Origin: Chara braunii | Lineage: Eukaryota > Streptophyta > Charophyceae > Charales > Characeae | Reading direction: 5' to 3' | Length of the DNA: 24,717 bases | Assembly (NCBI GenBank): GCA_003427395.1 | Contig: BFEA01000021.1 | Span: 461,394 to 486,110 of the forward strand | Part shown: one piece after another, positions 18,560-24,717 of the stretch | Numbering within the stretch: position 1 is the first letter of the stretch | How the letters are laid out: the number at the start of each line of letters is the position of its first letter | Notes under the pieces: model-generated | What the model saw: only the letters and a program-made list of their open reading frames with translations | What the model was told of the DNA's origin: nothing | Databases searched by the model: none | Translations under genes and position numbers: made by a program

Positions 18560-19335
18560 TTAATCCTTAGATAGACAACTTCCCACAAACTTTCCTGCAT
18601 CTTCCTTCATAGTGGGTCCGTAATAGATTTGCAACAAACTTCCATAGGTCTTAAAGAACCCAAAATGATCACTTTTGTCATGACACCAGCCCAGAACCTT
18701 AGAATGAATAGGTTCTGGCACGCACAAACGCTCATTTTCTTCATGTGCACAAAACAAGAAACCCAAAGAAATGTGTGTAGAAATCAGGCCGCCTCGAGGG
18801 AACTGCCAACAATTCTGAAAGAATAGGACCAAATCTGGTCTCTTTCATAGTTTCTTCTGTAATAAACTGTTGGAGGCTGCCGCAAAGACCCAAGGATCCA
18901 ACTATAGCAGTCATCATGTTAGGGCAATGGGAAAGAGCATCTGTAGTGCGATTATAGCAACCCCCCTTCTCTTTTAGCTTGAAGTTGATCCGATCGATGT
19001 CTTCCAACCAATGAGATCAGATCGCTGACAACAAACGTTGACTCTCGATCCACAGTGAAGTCTGATGATAAGAATATACTTTGAAGTAGCGACAAAGAAG
19101 GAAATGTTTCCAGTAAAGTAGGGTTGCCCAAGGTGCAAACACTTCACTCTCATACATAGAGGTAGCCAGCCGATCAGAGGGCAAGCATCAACTTATGTAG
19201 TAGATTGGATCAAGCCCAGTCCCATCATCTTGCTGCAACACTGCTCCAATGCCATGTTGACTAGCATCAGTCACGACTACAAATCACAAAGCCGGATCAG
19301 CAGTGCGCAAGAGGGGTTGACTCGACAACAACACT
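18560..19335 (-). pseudogene. Ty3/gypsy pol remnant: RNase H and integrase zinc-binding region
   Basis: Minus-strand reading gives, in order: LLRTADPAL, a stop, then FVVVTDASQHGIGAVLQQDD (19310-19220), a typical gypsy RNase H start with the catalytic Asp in TDAS; then YESEVFAPW and YWKHFLL (about 19155-19110); and TTDALSHC near 18940, the usual end of RNase H. Next come ERLCVPEPIHSKVLGWCHD, HFGFFKTYG and GPTMKEDAGKFVGSC (18750-18570), matching the H2C2 zinc-binding region of gypsy integrases. Stops and frame changes are frequent. RT proper and the integrase core are absent. It lies immediately beyond a 33-nt LTR fragment. Confidence 0.8.
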
Positions 19336-19361
19336 TTTTCTTTTTTTCTTTTTCTTTTTTT

Positions 19362-20092
19362 TTAAAACACTGCTATCAGACTATCTTCGGCCTTAATTTG
19401 GCCCGAGATGGTGCGTCCCTTCCACGTTGCTTGGGCGGCAAATGCAACTGCCTCCCGACTAAGAGTATCATAAGTCATGCCCTGTTGGTTCTTTTTCTCG
19501 AAGAAATGTCCCTGAATGTTCTCAGGGAGGGCACGATAGAAGAGGTTAAGAAGCTGGGCATCGGTTACTCCATGCCCAGGGACCGCAATCGGTTCGTCCA
19601 TGGCGGACTTGAGAGCGTGCACACTCTTCCACTGGCGAGTGTGTATCATTTGGAGTTTGCCGAAGGCTTTGAGCCCCCGCGTCACGTCTGAGAATCGCTC
19701 CCTGAGCGATTTCAGGAACTCAGAGAGAGGTGTCAGTCTCGAATACGTAACCATATCATATCACAATTCGCAGTGTGGGCTAGCGACCTAGCAAAGCTAG
19801 TCGCCTCGTCTCAAAGGGTCTGGAAGGCCACCAAAACGTGGTCCTCAAGCGTGACTCCTTGTAAGTACAAGTAGGAGTGCACGTTGGCCTCCCAGTTATC
19901 GAAATCCTCACCCTTCTTTCCACTGAAGGGCTCCAGGAAACGGACCTTGACTTTCTCGCGGCGTGGTGGGGCTGGCTCCTCCTCCTTAGGAGCCGCTAAC
20001 TTGGCGCCTTCAATGGCGCCAGTGCAGAACTCTCGGGTCTTGCTAATTGCATTATGAACTTCGGCCAATAAGTATTTCATCATGTCACTCAC
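19362..20092 (-). pseudogene. gag, capsid-like part (frameshifted)
   Basis: Two frames carry this part. 20092-19811 holds a linker and the start of a retrotransposon gag/capsid-like region (VKVRFLEPFSGKKGEDFDNW, then a helix-rich SYLYLQGVTLEDHVLVAFQTL). 19754-19362 continues with FLKSLRERFSDVTRGLKAFGKL, a W-S-V-H-A-L-K-S segment and AQLLNLFYRALPE, typical of gypsy gag. A short gap with stops separates them (19810-19755). The last dozen residues (GQIKAEDSLI) are encoded by the LTR fragment. Gag proteins form the virus-like particle around the element RNA. Confidence 0.75.
19371..19404 (-). repeat. Fragment of LTR 3' end fused to gag
   Basis: Starting exactly at the TG terminus, about 33 bases match the LTR end at 21526-21559 with three or so differences (28 of 30 in the core atcagactatctt-ggccttaattt). 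It is read in frame as the C-terminus of the gag frame. Confidence 0.8.
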
Positions 20093-20831
20093 AAAATCTT
20101 TGAACCCGGCGGCATTGCATCTATCTTTGCTTCTAAGCTGCAGATATATTGTGCTTGTTTGTGGTGTGCAATTAGTAAAGATTCTACACTTTGAGTCAGG
20201 GTATTGAGCTTAGTGGCTATCTCTGTCTCTTCCCTGATTTTCCCCATCCTAGTCTCTACCACTGTCAGATCCTTCTCTGCCCTTTCTGCCGCTTCCAATC
20301 GTCTTACCCTCTCTTGGGACAGCCGGTATCTCCATGCCATTTGCTGTTCTTCCTCCTTCGACCTTCTCCTCACCGGGTCACTTTCTGTCTCAATCTGCCT
20401 CCTTGCTGCTTCTCTCTCTTCCTGGGGTATCGCCATTTCGGTCTCCCTATCTTCTCCCAACTCCAAATGTGCGGCCCATTCTTGTGCAATCCTTGCAATC
20501 TCAATTTCTTTGCTTGTGCTAGTTTCCCCTCTCCTTCTCTCCAATGACTCTTTTTCTCTACTTCTTCTTCTTCCTCTTCTTCTTTCTCCAGCTCCTCTTG
20601 TATAGCTGCCATCCTCTCCTCCTACTCCTTCTTCAACTCCTCCTCCATCTGCTTCTTCTTTGCCTCTTGCTCCTCCAGCAGGGCCAACATCTTGGCCTGC
20701 TTAATCAGTTCCCTCTTCTCCATTCTCTCCTTCCTCTCTCGCAGGATAGCGGCAGCTCTCTCCTCTTGATCCTTGCTGTAGGGATTGGTACTAGTTCCAG
20801 ACCTGAGGTCTACCGTGGTGATGGTGCACAA
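20089..20831 (-). pseudogene. gag N-terminal coiled-coil part (frameshifted)
   Basis: Frames at 20831-20622 and 20544-20089 encode E/K/R/Q-rich heptad-like sequence (LLEEQEAKKKQMEEELKKE; LSQERVRRLEAAERAEKDL) without helix breakers, so a coiled coil is predicted. The two frames are separated by a stop near 20622 and a frame change. The second overlaps the capsid-like part by four bases at 20089-20092. No zinc knuckle is seen. Confidence 0.6.
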
Positions 20832-21512
20832 TCAGCAGCAATTCCGCGAGCAATTCCGCGCCTCAACACGTAGACCAAACAGGTTAACTTCTATTGAGGG
20901 GGCTTGACTCACGTTCTATGACCACAATCACAGCGTCCTACTGACCTAGACAGATCTGACAGGGAGATATAACTGACTAACTTTGACGGACTTGACGTCA
21001 GCAGGTACCAAGGTGAAGGTGCACATCCACGGGGTAAGGGGTAGGCCAGGGCTTGAAGAGATGGTACCGGTAATCTTCTCGCTCCAGCTGGGTCGACGCT
21101 TCGGTCAACGGTCTTGGTCAACTCGCCGGTCAACGCTCTTGGTTAATGCTCCGGTCAACCCTGGTCAACGCCTGGTCAATGCCCTTGGTCAACTCTTGGT
21201 CAACACCCGGTCAACATTGGTCAACTCCCCTGTTCAACCTTCCAACCTCCCGGCTTTCGTGGACCTTCTTCTTCTTCGTCAAAACCTTCGTCTTCTTCAC
21301 CTCGGCTATGGCTGACTTTATCTCTCTGCGTCGTCACTTTCTTCTTCCTTTTCTCTGCGTCTATTTCCTTCTTCTTGCTGGTCGTCTTCTTTCCCGAGCT
21401 TGGCAGCTATGGCTGCTGTCCCCCCTTCTCTCTCTCTTTGCCGAGCTCAGCTATGGCGGCTTTCTCCTTTCTTCTTCGCTTGCTGCAGCTCCGGCATGGA
21501 CAACGGGTACCA
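20832..21512 (-). other. Retrotransposon leader between PBS and gag
   Basis: About 680 bp with no convincing protein. It contains the GGTCAAC array (listed separately) and, nearer the PBS, A/G-rich minus-strand sequence with three copies of GCCATAGC (around 21305, 21405 and 21450). Packaging or dimerisation signals usually lie in such leaders. Confidence 0.6.
21102..21241. repeat. Array of about 12 GGTCAAC (GTTGACC) motifs
   Basis: In about 140 bp the plus strand carries ten ggtcaa words plus two variants (ggttaa, gttcaa), spaced 7 to 15 bases apart. Read on the minus (element sense) strand these are TTGACC, the W-box core recognised by plant WRKY factors. Spacing is irregular, so this is motif amplification rather than a strict satellite. 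Confidence 0.85.
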
Positions 21513-21524
21513 GCTCTGATACCA
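21513..21524 (-). other. Primer binding site, initiator tRNA-Met type
   Basis: The minus strand reads TGGTATCAGAGC one base after the LTR end, the classic plant PBS complementary to the 3' end of initiator methionine tRNA. It fixes the element orientation and the LTR border. Confidence 0.9.
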
Positions 21525-21525
21525 A

Positions 21526-22477
21526 TGCAATCAGACTATCTTTGGCCTTAATTTGACCCTGTGTGCTGAGTAGGATTCAATCCCTAGACCTACCATGTAC
21601 CCTGTACATTGACCGAGTGACCTGGGTAGGACTTGATCCCTAGGTCTGTAGGATAGGAGTTGAGTCTGTTACCAGTAGGTCTAAAGTGTCTGTTCTAGAA
21701 GTCATTACTAAGTCTACTGTGGTCCTAGAGTCTGTCTGCCGGTCTGTAGGTTCTAGAAGTCCGTAGCACCCTGTAGCCCAGTCCAGTCAGCAGGCACTAA
21801 GGGAAAGGGGCTGCACGTGGGGAGAGGGAGAGGCCCACGTGGTCTGGAGAAGACTCCAGAAGACGCGTAGGGGCCCAGGGCCACACGGTTTGGCCCACGC
21901 GTTGAGCAGAAGGCTTCAGAAACGTGGTTTGGGACCCAGGCCTCACGCGTTTTGGCCCAGGTCCACGCGGTTTGGGGCAGGGCCCAGCTACATCCGAAGA
22001 AGTATAAATAAACAGGCAGCGTCCAGCCATTTTCATTCGCCTGTGTGCCATGCGGAAGAGCTGCCTTGGTATCTTGTGCGTGGAGGACTACAGGTGCCCG
22101 GAGAAGAAGTGGGCTGTGAAGAAGACAGCGGCCATAGCAAACCGGCGAGCGAGACACCAGCGGCCATAGCTCGGAGGAGGAAGACGATGGCGGCCATAGA
22201 CGCCCAGCTGTTGGTATAGACAGATTGTTCAGAGTGTGTGTTTCTGTGCAGTGTGGACAGTGATCCTCGTACATCCGTGCAAGCGAGAGTGAGGGAGAGT
22301 GAGGCTGGTGGTAGAGACAGTGACACAGTGTCCGGCGGCCATAGCCGCAAGTTGTACAGTTGTTATGAACAGAGTTTAAGAGCAAGTTCGTTGTTGATTC
22401 TGAGTTGACGAGTTTGGTTTGTCATCGGTTCTCAAGTGTGCATGTTGTGAACAAGTCCAGAGTCGAGTCTGATTGCA
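21526..22477 (-). repeat. 952-bp long terminal repeat (5' LTR)
   Basis: Bounded by TG...CA with a 12-bp terminal inverted repeat (tgcaatcagact at 21526-21537, agtctgattgca at 22466-22477), and adjacent to the PBS. Inside are repeated gtagga-ttgatccctag segments (21565-21645), repeated ACGCG/TTTGG/GGGCCCAGG segments (21823-21990), a plus-strand TATAAATA at 22003-22010, and four GCGGCCATAG copies (22128-22345). Open frames here are not gene-like. No full second LTR is present in the window. Confidence 0.85.
22003..22010 (+). promoter_or_regulatory. TATAAATA in the LTR, opposite to element orientation
   Basis: A good TATA-like octamer on the plus strand, just downstream of the repeated ACGCG segments. 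The element reads on the minus strand, and I do not see an equally good TATA there. It may be chance or an antisense LTR promoter. Confidence 0.3.
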
Positions 22478-22757
22478 ACACACTCAAGCCCCTTCTATTC
22501 CGGGGGCAGGGCCAGCAGAGGAGTACGAAGTCGAAGGCAGTCGGTAGACTGCAGGTGCGGGATGAGAGCCTACCCCCCCCCTGGGCTCGGCAAGCGTCGT
22601 AGTGTGTGTCTGGTACTGTTTTGAAGTTTCCTATGTGCCCGCGGTCTGGGGAGAAGGAGTGGGGCCCCCACCCGCCCCTGCAGCCCCCCCCTAGGTGGCT
22701 TGGAGCGCCGGGGAAAGGCTGATTTGCAGAACCCCTGAGTAGGATGCCCAACAATAG
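22478..22757. other. Unassigned C/G-run-rich stretch
   Basis: Contains several C runs (22574-22582, 22684-22692) and no recognisable gene. Confidence 0.4.
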
Positions 22758-22838
22758 AATACCTTTGCTTGGGCTAAAGCATATAAGGCTGCATTTCGAA
22801 AGATGAAAGTGTTGTTGTCAAGTTGCTTATTACCAGCA
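22758..22838 (+). pseudogene. Possible gypsy RT thumb/connection remnant
   Basis: The plus frame reads NTFAWAKAYKAAFRKMKVLL followed by SSCLLPA, matching the W...AF..lK.LLSS pattern that precedes RNase H in gypsy polymerases. It shares the tract gtgttgttgtc with the start of the minus-strand RNase H remnant (near 19335), but in the opposite orientation. About 27 residues only, with a stop just upstream. Confidence 0.4.
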
Positions 22839-23660
22839 AGTTTCAGAAAGAGAGTTGAGAAATAGGTCACGGCCCTATACTGTCCAAGGGCCCCCCAGAC
22901 AGCCCCGTGCCCACCCTAAGGGAAGGCGGGCCTGCACTTGGCAATGGGGCCGTATTTCTGTCATTTCTGCAAAGTGGGTGCCGGACAGTTTCCACGGGCC
23001 AGTTGGTTACACAGTCCCTGCTTGCGAGCATCCAAATCTTCCTTGAGCCTTCCAGGCTCTTTTGCAAGCGCTGCAGTTTTTTGGTGGCGTTGGCAACAGT
23101 ATAGTCCTTTACCACAGTTGTGTGATATTGGTCAATATCGGAGTTGTGTGATCGTGGTCTGGGCGCTCAGGCCTCTTGGCCAATGGCAAAGCAGGGAGCG
23201 ACAAGCAGCCACATCACACAGGTGGTCAGCTTAACTGCTGCGGGCTCAGGCAACTGTCTGAGTTGGGCCTGGGCGCAGACACTTTGGCCCAACGTGAAGC
23301 TACTGGGCACACACATGCCAGGCCCAAGCAGCCAGAAGCAGGGCTGCACTTTCCATATAGGAAAGCGCCGTGCCCAGCCAGTGGACATTCTGGCCTTGGC
23401 AGGCATCGCTGTCATGCTGCTGCACTGTGGCTCGAGCAGCTGCCTAGTGCTGGCTGGCCATAGGTGCACACGGGCGCTCGAGGGCAGAGGGGCGCTGCAG
23501 TGGCAGTGGGCGCATGACAGCTATAGCCAGGCTGCTGGGGCGCGTGCTGGTGATGGTGATGGTGATGGTGGACTTCGGGTGTCGGGGATGCACACCGCGG
23601 GGAGTCGAGGGATGACGTGAGAGGAAGGGAGGCATGTACCTGGTGTATGCTGGCAGTCTG
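22839..23660. other. Unassigned stretch
   Basis: Open frames exist on both strands (for example plus 23144-23620, minus 22867-23115) but none shows a motif I recognise. A GGTGAT triplet-like tract (23546-23570) and a gatattg-gt-caatatc palindrome (23124-23139) are the only structures. Confidence 0.4.
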
Positions 23661-23663
23661 CAT

Positions 23664-23677
23664 TGACGACGTCGTCA
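23664..23677. promoter_or_regulatory. Perfect 14-bp palindrome TGACGACGTCGTCA
   Basis: A self-complementary site containing two TGACG cores and a central ACGT, as bound by bZIP factors. No gene can be tied to it. Confidence 0.35.
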
Positions 23678-23919
23678 CGTACATTGGTCTTCAGCTCGAA
23701 GTGACTCCTGTTGCATATACGTAGAGTAGGCTAGCGTAGGCTGAGTAGAGAAGGCTGGGCGCTGTGCGCCAATCGAGGAACAGCGACATTGGATACTATG
23801 TTGGTGTGGCGAGAGAGTGTCGACATTGACATTTGAGTTCATTGTTATGATTGTATTGCTCTTATTTGGCTGGCATCTTGGTGCATTGTGCTTTCTGCTT
23901 GGTATAGGACTATATGGTT
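23678..23919. other. Unassigned stretch
   Basis: No gene or motif is recognised. It becomes T-rich toward the foldback cluster. Confidence 0.4.
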
Positions 23920-23952
23920 TATATGGTCTATACTGACTCTATAGACCATATA
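23920..23952. repeat. Perfect 13-bp inverted repeat (hairpin 1)
   Basis: tatatggtctata (23920-23932) and tatagaccatata (23940-23952) around a 7-nt loop. Confidence 0.85.
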
Positions 23953-24067
23953 GCAAGGCTGAACTTCCGGTCCCACCGGGGCCCCCTTCCCCCACCGGAA
24001 CCGGTCCGGTAGTACCGGCCGGTGGACCGTGCCGGTTCCCCCCCGGTGGCATTTCGCGCAAGTGGAT

Positions 24068-24160
24068 CGTGGGGGGGGTTTAATTTGTTTTGGGGTCAGG
24101 AGGCCTCCATGCAGGTCGTGGAGGCCTCCCGACCCCGAAAAAAATAAAACCGGGCCCGGT
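24068..24160. repeat. Foldback palindrome, about 40-bp arms (hairpin 2)
   Basis: The inner arms 24088-24109 and 24119-24140 match at 20 of 22 positions around gaggcctcc. Weaker pairing extends outward through T-rich/A-rich flanks. The loop is 9 nt. Confidence 0.75.
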
Positions 24161-24176
24161 AGGCCCGCCAGAAAGC

Positions 24177-24247
24177 TCAAAAACTGGCGGCCTATCTGGG
24201 CCGTCGATCTCGTGAGATCTGCGGCCCAGATAGGCCGCAGTTTTTGA
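24177..24247. repeat. Foldback palindrome, 34-35-bp arms (hairpin 3)
   Basis: Left arm 24177-24211, right arm 24214-24247, 2-nt centre. The arms share tcaaaaactg, cggcctatctgggccg and gatctc with one indel and few mismatches, and partial pairing continues outward. The near-absent loop favours a palindromic element or recombination product over a microRNA precursor. Confidence 0.8.
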
Positions 24248-24447
24248 ACATTTCCCGCCCGAAGTTCGACTTGCCGAACTGCTGCCAACGATCGGCCCCG
24301 CCACCCCGTCTCCAGCCTCCAGCCAGCCTCCAGCCTCCAACCCGTCACTTCGTCGAAAGTGAACGAGGTTGCGACCTCGTTGCACCCCTCCCACGTCCGC
24401 CCCGGCCTCGGATCACCATCGCCCCGCCCCCTCGTCCACCGTTGAAG
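24248..24447 (+). other. CpG-rich segment, candidate 5' exon
   Basis: High GC with many CpG, repeated cagcctcc words (24312-24338) and a short aacgaggt-tgcg-acctcgtt palindrome (24362-24381). It ends at GAAG|GTAAGT, a strong donor. The reading frame has no clear start codon, so if this is an exon it may be 5' UTR. Confidence 0.35.
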
Positions 24448-24507
24448 GTAAGTGACCCAAACTTTCATTTTCCTCTTCTTCTTCTTCTTCTTCTTCTTCT
24501 TCTTCTT

Positions 24508-24540
<33 letters not shown>

Positions 24541-24541
24541 A

Positions 24542-24572
<31 letters not shown>

Positions 24573-24632
24573 ATCTTCTTCTCCTTCTTCTTCTTCTTCT
24601 TCTTCTTCTTCTTCTTCTTCTTCTTGTGGCAG
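24448..24632 (+). other. Candidate spliceosomal intron containing (TTC)n
   Basis: Donor gtaagt at 24448, a polypyrimidine region made of (TTC)n from about 24474 to 24625 with two ACTATC interruptions, and acceptor ttgtggcag ending at 24632. The length (185 nt) suits a plant intron. The downstream exon would start agccgaagattccc and contains an ATG at 24647 that meets a stop after seven codons, so the coding start is uncertain. Confidence 0.4.
24474..24625. repeat. (TTC)n microsatellite
   Basis: About 150 bases of TTC/CTT units, interrupted twice by actatc and once by tcc. Confidence 0.95.
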
Positions 24633-24680
24633 AGCCGAAGATTCCCATGAACATGTGTGCGCTGGGGTAACCAGCGGGCG

Positions 24681-24682
<2 letters not shown>

Positions 24683-24717
<35 letters not shown>
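24683..24717. repeat. (GA)n microsatellite at the window edge
   Basis: Pure GA units running off the right end. Confidence 0.95.

Larger units (their letters stand above)
19371..22477 (-). mobile_element. Truncated Ty3/gypsy-type LTR retrotransposon (5' LTR, PBS, leader, gag, 3' LTR tail)
   Basis: In minus orientation: a 952-bp LTR (22477-21526), a primer binding site, a leader of about 680 bp, a frameshifted gag, and finally only the last 33-34 bp of an LTR (19404-19371). No pol lies between gag and that tail. The bases acac flank both ends (19367-19370 and 22478-22481), a possible 4-bp target duplication, shorter than the usual 5 bp. The structure suggests a deletion derivative or recombination product. 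Confidence 0.7.

Noticed and set aside
23144-23620. 158-codon plus-strand frame
   Set aside because: No motif, an overlapping frame on the other strand, and G/C-biased composition.
23655-23700. CIDDVVTYIG reading, resembling RT motif C
   Set aside because: Short, overlaps a perfect palindrome, and lacks the downstream residues and neighbouring motifs of gypsy RT.
24177-24247. microRNA precursor
   Set aside because: Nearly perfect arms with a 2-nt centre leave no normal loop; a foldback element is more likely.
1-24717. CRISPR array, bacterial operon or phage features
   Set aside because: No regularly spaced repeat-spacer pattern and no bacterial gene organisation. All coding remnants are eukaryotic retroelements.

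Overview
The window looks like repeat-dominated nuclear DNA from a streptophyte (green plant or charophyte alga). Three features point there: an initiator-methionine-type primer binding site next to a plant-style LTR, a plant-type L1-like LINE (ORF1 with a DUF4283-like/CCHC arrangement, ORF2 with APE endonuclease, reverse transcriptase and zf-RVT), and a U6 snRNA pseudogene whose ends resemble plant U6. Some gag stretches recall charophyte (Chara-like) retroelements, but that is memory-based inference. I see no bacterial features and no confidently intact host protein gene. Single-base Ns are scattered through 1976-2700 and 4212-5170.

Layout. 1-2410: GC-rich and then CT-rich tandem repeats with long units (423, 278 and about 308 bp). 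2411-3744: mostly non-coding, with a 39-bp minisatellite containing a 17-bp inverted repeat, and T-rich tracts. 3745-11867: a near-complete LINE on the minus strand with a 46-nt poly(A), ORF2, ORF1 and a long 5' region, flanked by a candidate 9-bp target duplication. It is disabled by three in-frame stops, one frameshift and a substitution at an endonuclease active-site residue. 11868-14230: a cluster of short poly(A) retrocopies. These are a minus-strand insert with perfect 16-17 bp target duplications, a polyadenylated U6 snRNA pseudogene, and a tRNA-headed SINE with 11-bp target duplications. 14231-18560: microsatellites and minisatellites with one weak exon-like patch. 18560-22477: a broken Ty3/gypsy region on the minus strand. 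It has a pol remnant (RNase H and the integrase zinc-binding region) beside a truncated element with a 952-bp LTR, primer binding site, a leader carrying an array of about 12 GGTCAAC motifs, and a frameshifted gag. 22478-23900: low-coding DNA with a small plus-strand RT-like remnant. 23900-24717: a cluster of foldback palindromes, then a CpG-rich stretch with a good 5' splice site, a TTC tract and a CAG acceptor, possibly the 5' end of a host gene running off the window.

How the parts relate. The LINE encodes the machinery class that makes poly(A)-tailed retrocopies, so the neighbouring U6, SINE and minus-strand inserts are plausibly products of this family acting in trans. The LTR region is a separate retroelement history involving truncation and recombination. 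I found no clear novel multi-gene system. The most interesting material is the retrocopy cluster, the GGTCAAC array in the retrotransposon leader, the LTR-tail fragment fused in frame to gag, and the foldback cluster next to a possible promoter.
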